Positions 1 to 8,480 are shown, counted from the stretch's first letter. The stretch is DNA of 64,000 nucleotides from Actinokineospora sp. NBRC 105648 (GCF_030269645.1 NZ_BSTR01000003.1:1-64000), one strand, 5' to 3'. Notes: generated by a model from the sequence alone, not told the origin. Program-made: numbers and translations.

Positions 1-114
1 GCCAACACACCCAACGAAACCCGATCCGTCAACCTCGCAGAACCGGAATCCACACCACGCGCCTTGACCTGCCCGACCCTCGCCACCCGCAAATCCTACC
101 GCACCCACGGTTAA
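1..114 (+). other. possible 3' end of a coding region (weak)
   Basis: The first reading frame is open from base 1 to a TAA at 112-114 and would encode 37 residues ending in ATRKSYRTHG. G/C at third positions is lower than in neighbouring genes and the last 20 bases resemble the interior of the MITE-like elements at 26.5-26.9 kb, so this may be repeat sequence rather than a gene end. No domain is recognisable. Confidence 0.2.
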
Positions 115-127
115 CTTAGCGGTATTG

Positions 128-281
128 TCCCATACGCAGCCAAAACACGGGCTGGTGGTGTCTGTCAAGGCGTCTTTCCCGCCTTGACAGACACCACCAG
201 CCCGTAGTCACACTTGGCGTAGGGGAAGCAGGGACCCACGACGGCAACACCCAAACGGCAAGCCAGAACGGCAGCAGCAAC
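128..281. repeat. hairpin repeat, copy 1
   Basis: A perfect 26-bp inverted repeat (147-172 and 180-205, 7-nt loop) is embedded in about 150 bp that recur, in the same orientation, at 14974-15123. Flanks are nearly identical in both copies (TCCCATACGCAGCCAAAACA on the left, GTAGTCACACTTGGCGTAGG on the right), but a 5-nt box inside the stem differs (TGGTG here, ACTGG in copy 2) and the opposite arm changes to match. No gene is carried; short reading frames across it on the minus strand are by-products of the repeat. It could be a structured RNA, a transcription stop or a non-autonomous mobile element. Confidence 0.85.
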
Positions 282-364
282 GCCAAATAGCCCGTTTCCT
301 CCCATTGCGCACCAGCACATCCCTCGTCGGCAATTGGTGATGCACCGATTCCAGCCCCAGCGTG

Positions 365-415
365 TTGGCCAGTCACCGGATCTTGCCTAGAGTGCGTCCG
401 ACGTGGTCGTCGGAC
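365..415 (+). promoter_or_regulatory. promoter and operator-like palindrome upstream of the HTH regulator gene
   Basis: TTGGCC at 365-370 and TAGAGT at 388-393 are separated by 17 nt, a reasonable sigma-70-like pair. Directly at the expected start point lies an inverted repeat GTCCGAC-6-GTCGGAC (396-415), which would suit autoregulation by the gene that starts at 451. The rest of 282-450 shows nothing else. Confidence 0.45.
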
Positions 416-450
416 CCAGGCCGTGCGGACGCGGCGGCGGGAGGTGACGC

Positions 451-1413
451 GTGCCTGACGAGGTGGAGGTGCCCAGCGCAGGCCCCGCCCTGCCCGCCGA
501 CCTGGCCAAGGCGTTGCGGTACGGGCCGTTCGCCCGCGCGTTGGCCGTCGCGATCCAGCGCCGGGGGCTGTCGCTGTCCCGGTTGCGCGCGCACCTGTCT
601 TCTCACGACATCACCATCGCCCAGTCGACGCTGAGCTACTGGCAGCGCGGCCTGCGGCACCCCGCCGTGCCGCGGGCCCTGGACGCCGTGCGGGCGCTCG
701 AGCGCGTGTTGCAGTTGCCCGAGGACAGCCTGGTCGTGTTGATCGGCCCGCACCAGCGTGGGCCCGAGCTGGACCGGCGGGTGCCGCTGATCCAGGAGCT
801 GAGTCAGAGTTGGGCGAGCACCGGGGCCCTGCTGACCGAGTTCGACGGTGTGTCGGGGAGTCCGTGCAACGCCGACCTCGAGGTGGTCACCGTCCTGGAC
901 GACGTGCGGTTGAACTCCGCGGGCGAGGTCGTGGAGATGACGTCGAACATGGCGGTGCGGGCGCGGCGGCACGGGCCGGACGGGTTCGTGGTGACCCACC
1001 AGAGCGAGCCGGGCGCCGACCTGGACACGGCCAGGATCCTCCCCGGCGACGGGTGCCGGGTGGGTCGGGTGCGCAAGCAGGAGTCGTCGGCGGGGATGGT
1101 GTTCGAGCTCCTGTTCGACCGCAAGCTCGCCGAGGGCGACGTGCACATCTTCAGCTTCACCCTGGTGTGCACCGCGCCGGTGCCCGCGCCCACCTACTTC
1201 CGGGTGATCCGCGGTCGGATGCAGGCCTACCTGATCCGGCTCTACTTCGACCCGTCGATGCTGCCGGTGCGGTGCACCCGGGTGGAGCGGGCGCGCGAGG
1301 GGGTGGAGCCGACGGTCAGCGAACCGTTGCTGTGCGGGCCGAACGGCTTCGCCTGCGCCTACTTCGAGGGGCTGGAGCCCTCGCTCGCCGGCGTCGACTT
1401 CCTCTGGGAGTAG
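451..1413 (+). CDS. XRE-like helix-turn-helix protein with an unknown C-terminal domain
   Basis: A 320-residue cytoplasmic protein. Residues about 25-90 form an HTH-like region (GLSLSRLRAHL, then TLSYWQRGLRHP) of the type seen in XRE-family regulators of actinobacteria. The remaining 200 residues are rich in beta-strand-like sequence (VVTVLDDVRLN, VFELLFDRKL, YFRVIRGRMQAYLIRLYFD) and may sense a ligand or partner; I do not recognise the fold. The GTG start is preceded by GGGAGGTGA at the right distance. The gene stands alone, with its own promoter and a palindrome at the start site, and its 3' end overlaps the convergent membrane-protein gene by 55 nt. Regulator function is family-based; targets are unknown. 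Confidence 0.75.
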   Translation: MPDEVEVPSAGPALPADLAKALRYGPFARALAVAIQRRGLSLSRLRAHLSSHDITIAQSTLSYWQRGLRHPAVPRALDAVRALERVLQLPEDSLVVLIGPHQRGPELDRRVPLIQELSQSWASTGALLTEFDGVSGSPCNADLEVVTVLDDVRLNSAGEVVEMTSNMAVRARRHGPDGFVVTHQSEPGADLDTARILPGDGCRVGRVRKQESSAGMVFELLFDRKLAEGDVHIFSFTLVCTAPVPAPTYFRVIRGRMQAYLIRLYFDPSMLPVRCTRVERAREGVEPTVSEPLLCGPNGFACAYFEGLEPSLAGVDFLWE

Positions 1414-2153
1414 CGCCGCCGCAGCAGGACCGCCGCGAGCACCAGCACCGCCAGGCCGCCCGCGGACAGCCACCACACCGCGGTGCTCCGGTCCGCGGGC
1501 GGGGCGACTTCGGCTTGTGTGAAGCCGATTTTGTGTTCCTTCTCGTAGGTCGAGCCGGGCAGCTTGTCGCCGTAGCGCGACTGCACCTGCCGCTGGTACT
1601 CCGCGAGCGGGAGGGGCGTTCCCACCGGCGACTGCGGCAGGCTGGCCTGCAGCAGCACGACCCCGCTGGGGGTCAGCTCGTACCAGCCGTTGATCTGGGG
1701 TTCGTTCAGCAGCACCGAGTCCTTGCCCAGTCGGGCGCTCAGTGCCTCCTCGTCGTCGCCGGAGAACACGCTGCCCACCGTCCAGTGGCCCGCGCCCTCG
1801 GGGTTGGCGCGCAGGGTCGCGCGCACGCCGGTGTCGGCGGTGGCGGTCACCGCGATGTACTGCAGCACTCCGGCGGGCGCGCCCGGCACGCCCCGGACGA
1901 AGTCCGGGTTGAGCACGTAGGCGGCCACGCCGTGGTCGGCGACCGCCACCGTTTTCGGCTCCACGCCGTGGACCTGCCGGAAGTTGGTCCTCGCGACACC
2001 GATCGCGGCGGGTGTCCTGGCCGCCTCGACAGCGGCGGCGAAGTCCGCCGGTGACGGTGGCGGCAGGGCCGCCGACGCCGAGGCGGGGGTGGTGAAGGAC
2101 AGCGCGACCGCGGTGAGCGCGCAGGCGACCGACTTCCGGCAGATCACGACCAC
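1359..2153 (-). CDS. secreted, C-terminally membrane-anchored protein of unknown function
   Basis: 264 residues. An N-terminal signal peptide (about 1-28, ending TPASASA) is followed by a roughly 190-residue extracellular domain and a single C-terminal transmembrane segment (WWLSAGGLAVLVLAAVLL) with a basic tail RRRYSQRK, so the domain should face outside. I do not recognise the domain; it contains no Cys in the mature part. The gene begins 7 nt after the stop of the cysteine-protease gene at 2161-2838, so the two are very probably co-transcribed and may act together, for example as a protease and a tethered partner or inhibitor (inference). The 3' end overlaps the convergent gene at 451-1413. 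Confidence 0.75.
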   Translation of the reverse strand: MVVICRKSVACALTAVALSFTTPASASAALPPPSPADFAAAVEAARTPAAIGVARTNFRQVHGVEPKTVAVADHGVAAYVLNPDFVRGVPGAPAGVLQYIAVTATADTGVRATLRANPEGAGHWTVGSVFSGDDEEALSARLGKDSVLLNEPQINGWYELTPSGVVLLQASLPQSPVGTPLPLAEYQRQVQSRYGDKLPGSTYEKEHKIGFTQAEVAPPADRSTAVWWLSAGGLAVLVLAAVLLRRRYSQRKSTPASEGSSPSK

Positions 2154-2160
2154 GATCCCC

Positions 2161-2838
2161 TTACGCCTTGGCGATGTTGACGATGGTGTCGTTCCAGCGG
2201 AACCGGCTGTTGCTGACGTACTGGCTGTAGGTGAAGGTCTGGTAGCGCTGGTAGGACGGCCACGGGTCGCCGATCATGATGGTCTGGTTCGACGTGTCGT
2301 AGCCGTAGATCACCTCGGCGTGCCCGCCACCGGAGGTCCAGTAGATGCCGGTGAGGTTGGGGATGCCCGCGTCGATCTGCTTGGTGATCGAGCTGAACGA
2401 GATCGGGCCGCCCGCGTCCTGGGCCTTGAACCCGGTGCCGCGGAAGCCGCGGACGATCTCCGAGATCTGCGCGGCCTGGTTCGGGCAGTAGCCCGCCGAG
2501 GTGCCCTTGCCCGCGGCGCAGAACGTCTGCTGGGTGGCGGCGCCGCCGAGCAGGCGCTCGATGCTGGAGCCGTCGGCGGCCCAGCACCACTGGTTCTGCG
2601 TCTGGACCTGCTGGCTGTAGTTGAGCCGCTTCGACACCAGCGGCGCGAGGTTCTGCGCCGCGCCGAGCGGGGCGATCTCCTTGACCTGGGTGTGGTCGGC
2701 GGTCTTGACCAGCCCGTTGGGCACGATCTCAGCACCGGTCGACGCCATCGCCAGGGACGGCGCGGCGAACGAGGTGGTGAGCGCGGCAGCCACGGCGACC
2801 AGGCACGGGACGGCCCGTCGGATGGTTGTCCGATTCAC
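2161..2838 (-). CDS. secreted papain-like cysteine protease (C70/AvrRpt2-like)
   Basis: 225 residues with an N-terminal signal peptide (about 1-32). The catalytic Cys lies in QNQWCWAA (C85), a signature of papain-like C70/C39-type peptidases; the His is in GGGHAEVIYGY (H173) and the Asp in IGDPWP (D191). Two further Cys (C107, C118) may form a disulfide. The region 35-80 could be a short propeptide. GTG start with AAGGAG upstream. It is first in a two-gene operon with the membrane-anchored protein at 1359-2153. Family members act outside the cell or in hosts/neighbours; the substrate here is unknown. Confidence 0.85.
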   Translation of the reverse strand: MNRTTIRRAVPCLVAVAAALTTSFAAPSLAMASTGAEIVPNGLVKTADHTQVKEIAPLGAAQNLAPLVSKRLNYSQQVQTQNQWCWAADGSSIERLLGGAATQQTFCAAGKGTSAGYCPNQAAQISEIVRGFRGTGFKAQDAGGPISFSSITKQIDAGIPNLTGIYWTSGGGHAEVIYGYDTSNQTIMIGDPWPSYQRYQTFTYSQYVSNSRFRWNDTIVNIAKA

Positions 2839-3148
2839 GAGTTCTCCTTGCAGGGGAGGGGAGAGGGGAGAGCCACCGGTCGGCCCGTTGGCGGGCTGAC
2901 CGGCTCGGCACTACCGTGCGCGCCCTTCGCGTCCCGGACAACGACCGTTGGTTTCCCGGCCACCGCGCTGTGATCGTTCACCCGCGCGCCTCTTGGCCGG
3001 TGACGGCGCGGGCGCAGCGTCGGCGGTGCTCAGCGGGTGTGCGTGGCGGGTGCGGGACAAGAACATTCACCGGCCGTTCACTCCAGGTGAACGCCTGGTC
3101 ACGGCGCCGCGCCTGCCGGGAGCCGCACTGTCCACTAGGGACTGTCCG

Positions 3149-3187
3149 GTTCCCTGGGAACGGGTGCCGGGATAGTCCGGTTCGCAC
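3149..3187. promoter_or_regulatory. operator-like repeats in the 495-bp divergent intergenic region
   Basis: The gene-free stretch 2839-3333 separates the protease operon from the NarL-type kinase gene. It holds a palindrome GTTCCCTGGGAAC (3149-3161) and two direct copies of GTCCGGTTC (3145-3153 and 3176-3184); a further small inverted repeat TTCAC-5-GTGAA lies near 3077-3091. These may be binding sites for the response regulator made from 4083, but no link is proven. Confidence 0.35.
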
Positions 3188-3333
3188 CCGCGATAGCACG
3201 GCGCGGCTGAGTATGCTGGTCGGGAAGATCACCGGACCGGCCTCGCCGGGCGGTGGTCCGGACGGGCTGGCGCGCTGGGGAGCCGCACACCGGTGGTGCG
3301 GGCGGCCGCCCGGTGTGCGGATGGGGGATTGCT

Positions 3334-4086
3334 GTGCCCGAATCGAGCTGGCTGGGTGTGCTGCGGGGCAGATCGCGGCGTCGGGCGTGTGACGAGCCGC
3401 GGCGCCGGTGGTCGGTGGAGGCGTTGGTGCGGCGGGTCGAGTCGCGGGCGCGCGAGTGTGAACGGCTGCGCCTGCACCGGGACCTGCACGACGACCTCGG
3501 GCCGGCGCTGGCCGGGATCAGGCTGCGGCTGGACGCGGTGTCGGCCCGGCTCGGCGGGCAGCCGGAGATCCGCAGGTTGGTCGCCGACGCGGCGACCGAG
3601 ACCGCGCGCACGATGACCGAGATCCGCCGGGTCGTCGACGGCCTGCCGCCGCCCGACCTGGTCGAGGCCGGGTTGCCGGGCGCGCTGCGCAGGCTGGGTG
3701 CCCGGCTCGACGGTGCGGCGGCGACGGTGCCCGACGGTGCCGCCGCGACGGTGGTCGTCGACGTGCCCGACGAGCTGCCCGGGGTCTCGCCCACCGCGGA
3801 GTTGGCGGTCTACCGCATCGCGGCGGAGGCGTTGACCAACGTGCTGCGGCACTCGGGTGCCCGCGCGGTCGGGATCGAGCTCACCGCCACGGCCGCCGAG
3901 CTGGTGCTGGAGGTCCTCGACGACGGTTCGGGCAGGCCACCGGCGGGGTGGTGGGGACACGGCACCGGGCTGCACTCGATGCGGCAGCGCGCGGAGGCGG
4001 CGGGCGGCAGCTGTGTCGTCCTGCTCTGGCCGGACGGGCGGTCGGGCACCCTCGTGCGCGCGGTGCTGCCCCGGGGGGCGGTGTGA
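3334..4086 (+). CDS. soluble NarL-family sensor histidine kinase
   Basis: 250 residues from a GTG preceded by GGGGGA. A HisKA_3 dimerisation/phosphoacceptor segment (HRDLHDDLGP, H52) is followed by a HATPase_c domain with the N box in AEALTNVLRHSG, the D box DDGSG and a G box GHGTGLHSMRQRA. There is no transmembrane segment or sensor domain; only about 40 basic residues precede the phosphoacceptor region. It must therefore sense an internal cue or work with another protein. The stop overlaps the start of the response regulator by 4 nt (GTGA), which defines the cognate pair. Confidence 0.85.
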   Translation: MPESSWLGVLRGRSRRRACDEPRRRWSVEALVRRVESRARECERLRLHRDLHDDLGPALAGIRLRLDAVSARLGGQPEIRRLVADAATETARTMTEIRRVVDGLPPPDLVEAGLPGALRRLGARLDGAAATVPDGAAATVVVDVPDELPGVSPTAELAVYRIAAEALTNVLRHSGARAVGIELTATAAELVLEVLDDGSGRPPAGWWGHGTGLHSMRQRAEAAGGSCVVLLWPDGRSGTLVRAVLPRGAV

Positions 4087-4775
4087 CCGCGCTGGACGAC
4101 CGCCGGGTCGGGGAGGCGACCACCGGGATCCTGCTGGTGGACGACCACCCGCTGTTCCGCTCGGGCACCCGGGCGGCCATCGAGGGCAGCCCGGACCTCG
4201 ACATCGTCGGGGAGGCGGCCACCGCCGAGGAGGCGCTGGCGCTGCTGGCCGGGGAGCGCGCGCGGGTCGACGTGGTGCTGCTGGACATCCAGCTGCCCGG
4301 TGCCTCGGGCATCGAGCTGGCCCGCGCGATCACCGAGGACGGCGTGCTCGGCGAGCCCGCGCCGCGGGTGATCATCGTCTCGATCACCGAGGACGACGAC
4401 TCGGTGGTGGCCGCGCTGCGCGCCGGGGCGTTGGGCTACCTGCTCAAGGGGGTGTCCCGGGACGAGCTGCTGCGCGCGGTCCGCACGGTCGCGGCCGGGG
4501 GCGCGGTGTTCAGCCCGTCGATCGCGGGCAGGCTCCGGCGCTACTTCTCGGCGGTGCACGAACTCCCGGGGCGCGTCGCGTTCCCGGAGCTCACCGAGCG
4601 GGAGCGGCAGGTGCTCGACCTGATCGCGCGCGGCCACACGAACCGGCGGATCGCGCGCAAGCTGGTGCTCTCGGAGAAGACCGTGCGCAACCACGTCACC
4701 CACGTGTTCACCAAGCTGCGCGTCCGGGACCGGGAGGCGGCGGCGGTCCGGGCCCGCGACGCGGGTCTCGGCTGA
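4083..4775 (+). CDS. NarL/FixJ-family response regulator
   Basis: 230 residues. The receiver domain begins ILLVDDHPLF and has the phosphoacceptor in VVLLDIQLPG (D68) and the Lys in GYLLKGVSRDE; a LuxR-type HTH follows (LTERERQVLDLIARGHTNRRIARKL). Start chosen as the GTG inside the stop of the upstream kinase, which keeps the receiver domain at the N terminus; longer versions of the frame only extend into the kinase gene. Transcriptional target unknown. The 3' end overlaps the convergent response regulator gene by 68 nt. Confidence 0.88.
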   Translation: MTALDDRRVGEATTGILLVDDHPLFRSGTRAAIEGSPDLDIVGEAATAEEALALLAGERARVDVVLLDIQLPGASGIELARAITEDGVLGEPAPRVIIVSITEDDDSVVAALRAGALGYLLKGVSRDELLRAVRTVAAGGAVFSPSIAGRLRRYFSAVHELPGRVAFPELTERERQVLDLIARGHTNRRIARKLVLSEKTVRNHVTHVFTKLRVRDREAAAVRARDAGLG

Positions 4776-5442
4776 GGCCCGCGGTCACCAGCCCGGCCTC
4801 GTAGGCGGCGATCACCAGCTGCGCGCGGTCGCGCGCCGCGAGCTTTGCGAACAGGTGGCCCAGGTGCGACTTGACCGTGGCCGGGCTCAGGTGCAGGGCG
4901 GCGGCGATCTCGGTGTTGGCCAGCCCGCGCGCGACGAGGGTCAGCACCTCGCGTTCGCGGGCGGTCAGGCCCTCGAGTGAGCCCGCGGGCGCGGGTAGTG
5001 GCTGGGTGTGGCGGGCGAACTCGGCGATCAGCCTGCCGGTCAGGCCGGGGGTGAGCAGTCCCTCGCCCGCGGCGACCACCCGGATGCCCGCGAGGAGGTC
5101 CTCGGGTGGGGTGTCCTTGAGCAGGAAGCCGCTGGCGCCCGCGCGCAGCGCGCCGAAGACGTAGGAGTCGAGGTCGAACATCGTCAGGATCAGGATCCGG
5201 ACCGACCCCAGGGCGGGGGTGGCGCAGATGAGGCGGGTCGCCTCGATTCCGTCGAGGTCGGGCATCCGGATGTCCATCAGCACCACGTCCGGGGTGCTGC
5301 GGTGGGCCAGTTCGACGGCCTCGATGCCGGTGCGGGCCTCGCCGACGGCGCGCAGGCCCGGTGTGCTGTCGACCAGCAGCCGGAAGCTGCCGCGCAGCAG
5401 GGCCTGGTCGTCGGCGACGAGCACCCGGATCGGGTCGGTCAC
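4708..5442 (-). CDS. NarL/FixJ-family response regulator
   Basis: 244 residues. Receiver domain with DDQ acidic pocket, phosphoacceptor D57 (VVLMDIRMPDLDG) and conserved Lys (GFLLKDTPPEDLLAGIRVV), then a LuxR-type HTH (LTAREREVLTLVARGLANTEIAAAL). A 30-residue Gly/Pro/Arg-rich tail after the HTH is encoded in the overlap with the convergent gene and may be accidental. ATG overlaps the stop of the kinase gene 5439-6683 by 4 nt, so this is its cognate regulator. Pairs of this kind next to a DrrA-type ABC exporter often control that exporter; the divergent transporter at 6799-8480 is the obvious candidate target. Confidence 0.9.
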   Translation of the reverse strand: MTDPIRVLVADDQALLRGSFRLLVDSTPGLRAVGEARTGIEAVELAHRSTPDVVLMDIRMPDLDGIEATRLICATPALGSVRILILTMFDLDSYVFGALRAGASGFLLKDTPPEDLLAGIRVVAAGEGLLTPGLTGRLIAEFARHTQPLPAPAGSLEGLTAREREVLTLVARGLANTEIAAALHLSPATVKSHLGHLFAKLAARDRAQLVIAAYEAGLVTAGLSRDPRRGPGPPPPPGPGRAAW

Positions 5443-6683
5443 CGCGGGCCGCCCGGGTCGTAGGGGAGTCGGGCGCTGACCAGGAACCCGTGGGTGTCGC
5501 GCCGTCCGGCGGTGAGTTCGCCGCCGTACATCGCGACCCGTTCGCGCATCCCGACCAGGCCGTGGCCCGCCGGGGCGGTCGCTGCCGGGGTGGCGGGGGA
5601 CCCGTCGTCGGACACCTCGATCCGCACCTCGTTCCCGGTTCCCTCCACGGTCACCCGGCAGCGCGTCGGGGCGGCGTGCTTGACGACGTTGGTCAGCGCC
5701 TCCTGCACGATCCGGTACACCGAGAGCTGCATGGCCTCGGGCAGCCGCTCGGCGCCGCGCACCCGCAGTTCGGCGTCCACGCCCACGCTCGCCGCCTCGC
5801 GGACCAGGTCCGGCAGCTCCGCGACCCCCGGTGCGGGGACCAGTTGGTCGGGTGTGGTCTCGGTGCGCAGGACGCCGAGCATGCGCCGCATCTCGGTCAA
5901 CGCGTCGCGGCTGGTGGTCTCGATGGCGCGCAACGCCTCGCCCACGGCGGCGGTGTTGTCGGGGTCGTCGGGCTTCGCGGTGGCGAGCAGGTGTCGGGTG
6001 ACACCGGCCTTGACCGCGACCACGCCCATGCTGTGGGCGACGACGTCGTGCAGCTCGCGCGCGATGCGGAACCGCTCCTCGGCCGCCACCCGGGCCGCCA
6101 GCTCGCCGGTGGCGCGGGTGGCGTAGGCGCGCCGCTCACGCACCGCGCGGCCGACCGTCCACGCCGCGCCCAGCATCGCCAGCCCGGTGGGCAGCAGGTC
6201 CAGCAGGTCGTCCTTCCACCAGCCGGGCGTTCCCACGACGAACTCGACCAGCAGCAGGGCCAGGCTCACGCCCCCGATGACGTAGGTCGGCAGCAGTCGG
6301 CGGCGCGGTTCGGTGAGTGCCACGGCGTAGAGGGCGAACGCCGCGGCGGCGAAAGGCTCCCGCAGGTCGCTCGTGGCCACTCCGAGCGCGGTCATCGCCA
6401 GCACCACAGCGAAGACCGGCACCGGCCACAGCCTGCGCACCGCGCCGGGTAGCCCAATGCCCGCCGCCACGGCGCACTGCCACCACGGGGCGGTGTCGGC
6501 CGAGCGGTGAGTCAGGGTGACGACCAGGAGCACGAGCGTGTAGGCGACCGCGGCCGCGCTGTCGAACGCCACCAGCGCGCGACGGCTCCACCGCCGCGCG
6601 ACCACGGCGCGCAGGCCGGAATCGTGCACGGCACCGACTGTATTCACGCGCCCAGGGGCGCGCCTCGGACCAGGGGATGACAT
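5439..6683 (-). CDS. membrane NarL-family sensor histidine kinase
   Basis: About 414 residues. The N-terminal half has five to six hydrophobic segments (for example AAAVAYTLVLLVVTLT, FAVVLAMTALGVA, TYVIGGVSLALLLVEFVV) with hardly any extracellular domain, then a HisKA_3 motif RIARELHDVVAHSMGVV and HATPase_c (EALTNVVKHA; DDG; GHGLVGMRERVAMYGG). This is the intramembrane-sensing layout common in actinobacteria that respond to envelope stress or drugs. The exact start is uncertain: the ATG at 6683 has a poor ribosome site, and GTG codons at 6647 and 6629 are alternatives that leave the first membrane segment intact. Confidence 0.85.
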   Translation of the reverse strand: MSSPGPRRAPGRVNTVGAVHDSGLRAVVARRWSRRALVAFDSAAAVAYTLVLLVVTLTHRSADTAPWWQCAVAAGIGLPGAVRRLWPVPVFAVVLAMTALGVATSDLREPFAAAAFALYAVALTEPRRRLLPTYVIGGVSLALLLVEFVVGTPGWWKDDLLDLLPTGLAMLGAAWTVGRAVRERRAYATRATGELAARVAAEERFRIARELHDVVAHSMGVVAVKAGVTRHLLATAKPDDPDNTAAVGEALRAIETTSRDALTEMRRMLGVLRTETTPDQLVPAPGVAELPDLVREAASVGVDAELRVRGAERLPEAMQLSVYRIVQEALTNVVKHAAPTRCRVTVEGTGNEVRIEVSDDGSPATPAATAPAGHGLVGMRERVAMYGGELTAGRRDTHGFLVSARLPYDPGGPR

Positions 6684-6798
6684 CCCCGCGAGTGACCCGG
6701 ACGGGTGCGGCGCGACCGGGGCTCACCCGGGTGGGGGAGCGGCGGGTTCGGTGGCTGGGCCGATGTGCCGCGCGGCCGCGTGCGGGAGCGTGACCGGC

Positions 6799-7710
6799 AT
6801 GATCGAGATGCGAAGTCTCACCAAGCGCTACGGGCCCACGGTCGCGGTCGACGACCTCACCTTCACGGTGAAACCCGGTCAGGTCACCGGGTTCCTCGGC
6901 CCCAACGGCGCCGGTAAGTCCACCACGATGCGGATGGTGCTCGACCTCGACGCCCCCACCGCGGGCGAGGTCCTGCTCGACGGCAAGCGCTACCACCAGC
7001 TGCGGCACCCGCTGCGCCACGTCGGCGCCCTGTTGGAGGCCAAGGCGGTGCACGGCGGGCGCACCGCCTACCACCACCTGCTGTGGTTGGCGCAGAGCAA
7101 CGGGATCGGCAAGCGCCGGGTCCGGGAGGTGATCGACCTGGTCGGCCTGGACAGCGTGGCCGACAAGCGCGCGGGCGGGTTCTCCCTGGGCATGGGCCAG
7201 CGCCTGGGCATCGCCGCGGCGCTGCTCGGCGACCCGGCGGTGCTGCTGTTCGACGAACCGGTCAACGGTCTGGACCCGGAGGGGATCCGCTGGATCCGCA
7301 CCCTGATGAAGGACCTCGCCGCGGAGGGGCGCACGGTGTTCGTCTCCAGCCACCTGATGAGCGAGATGGCGTTGACCGCCGAGCACCTGGTGGTCATCGG
7401 GCGGGGGCGGTTGCTGGCAGACACCAGCATGTCCGAGTTCATCAGCCGCAACTCCCGGTCGTTCGTCCGGATCCGCACCCCCGACGCGGTGCGGATGCGC
7501 GCCGTGCTCTCCGCGGCCGGGATCCAGGTCGAGCCGGGACCGGACCACACCCTGGAGGTCACCGGGGCGAAACCGGCGGTGATCGGCAACCTGGCCGCGA
7601 TCAACGGCCTCACCGTCGACGAGCTCAGCCCGCAGTCGGCGTCGTTGGAGGACGCGTTCATGCAGCTCACCGCGGACGCCGTGGAGTACCGCGCGGGGGC
7701 GGGCCGATGA
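6799..7710 (+). CDS. ABC transporter ATP-binding protein
   Basis: 303 residues of the DrrA/CcmA type: Walker A GPNGAGKST, Q loop region, a signature motif in degenerate form (FSLGMGQRLG), Walker B AVLLFDEPVNGLDPEG and switch His in SSHLMSEM. The C-terminal 80 residues are the usual accessory domain. The ATG at 6799 follows GGGAG; the open frame upstream is not needed by the family. It overlaps the permease gene by 4 nt (ATGA). Likely exports a hydrophobic compound or antimicrobial peptide; divergent from a NarL-type two-component system that may regulate it. Confidence 0.88.
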   Translation: MIEMRSLTKRYGPTVAVDDLTFTVKPGQVTGFLGPNGAGKSTTMRMVLDLDAPTAGEVLLDGKRYHQLRHPLRHVGALLEAKAVHGGRTAYHHLLWLAQSNGIGKRRVREVIDLVGLDSVADKRAGGFSLGMGQRLGIAAALLGDPAVLLFDEPVNGLDPEGIRWIRTLMKDLAAEGRTVFVSSHLMSEMALTAEHLVVIGRGRLLADTSMSEFISRNSRSFVRIRTPDAVRMRAVLSAAGIQVEPGPDHTLEVTGAKPAVIGNLAAINGLTVDELSPQSASLEDAFMQLTADAVEYRAGAGR

Positions 7711-8480
7711 GCGGGCGCGGCTCGACCGGGGTGCTGGTCTCGGAGCTCACCAAGATCCGGACCGTCCGGTCGACGACGTGGACGCTGCTGCTGACCTTCC
7801 TGCTGTCGGTGGCGATCAGCCTGGCGCTGGCGGTGTTCATGCGCGGGGCGTTCGACCGGATCAGCCCGGCGGAGCGGGATTCCTTCGACCCGGCCGAGTT
7901 CGCGCTCGGCACGGTCGCCTACGGCCAGGTGGTGCTGGTGGCGTTCGCGGTGCTGGTGGTCAGCTCCGAGTACGGCAGCGGCACGATCCGCGCGTCGCTG
8001 GCGGCGGTGCCGCTGCGCGGCCGGTTCTACGGCACCAAGATCCTCGCGGGCGGCCTGCTCGCGTTCGTGGTCGCCGAGCTCACCGCGTTCGCGATGTTCT
8101 TCGTCTCGCAGGTCGCCCTCGGCGAGCACGGCGGGTCGCTCGGGGACCCCGGCGTGCTGCGCGCGGTGTTCGGCACCGGGGTCTACCTGACCCTGATCGC
8201 CTTGTTCTCCACGGGCGTGGCCACGGTCCTGCGCAGCTCGGCGCTCGCGCTCGGCGTGCTGATCCCGTTCTTCTTCATCGTGTCGAACCTGCTCGGGCAC
8301 GTGCCGGGGATCAAGCGGGTCGGGCAGTTCCTGCCGGACCAGGCCGGGCACCAGATCATGCTGGTCACCACCCAGACCGACTCGGTGCTCGGCCCGTGGA
8401 CCGGCCTGCTGGTGCAGGCGGCCTGGGCCGCCGCCGCGCTCGCGGGCGGCTACCTGGCGCTGCGCTCGCGGGACGCCTGA
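7707..8480 (+). CDS. ABC-2-type permease
   Basis: 257 residues, six predicted membrane helices (TWTLLLTFLLSVAISLALAVF; VVLVAFAVLVVSSEY; LLAFVVAELTAFAMFFV; YLTLIALFSTGVATVL; LGVLIPFFFIVSNLLG; AAWAAAALAGGYLAL) with SSEYGSGTIRASLAAVP, typical of the ABC-2 subfamily that pairs with one ATPase. ATG overlaps the stop of the ATPase gene. It ends 131 nt before the lasso precursor and is separated from it by a promoter-like region, so it is probably not part of the lasso operon. Confidence 0.85.
   Translation: MSGRGSTGVLVSELTKIRTVRSTTWTLLLTFLLSVAISLALAVFMRGAFDRISPAERDSFDPAEFALGTVAYGQVVLVAFAVLVVSSEYGSGTIRASLAAVPLRGRFYGTKILAGGLLAFVVAELTAFAMFFVSQVALGEHGGSLGDPGVLRAVFGTGVYLTLIALFSTGVATVLRSSALALGVLIPFFFIVSNLLGHVPGIKRVGQFLPDQAGHQIMLVTTQTDSVLGPWTGLLVQAAWAAAALAGGYLALRSRDA

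Noticed and set aside
116-376. 86-codon minus-strand frame over the first hairpin repeat
   Set aside because: The same reading (LPSWVPASPTPSVTTG) recurs at 15 kb only because the repeat is duplicated; stem changes alter the protein without preserving chemistry, so the nucleic acid fold is conserved, not a protein.
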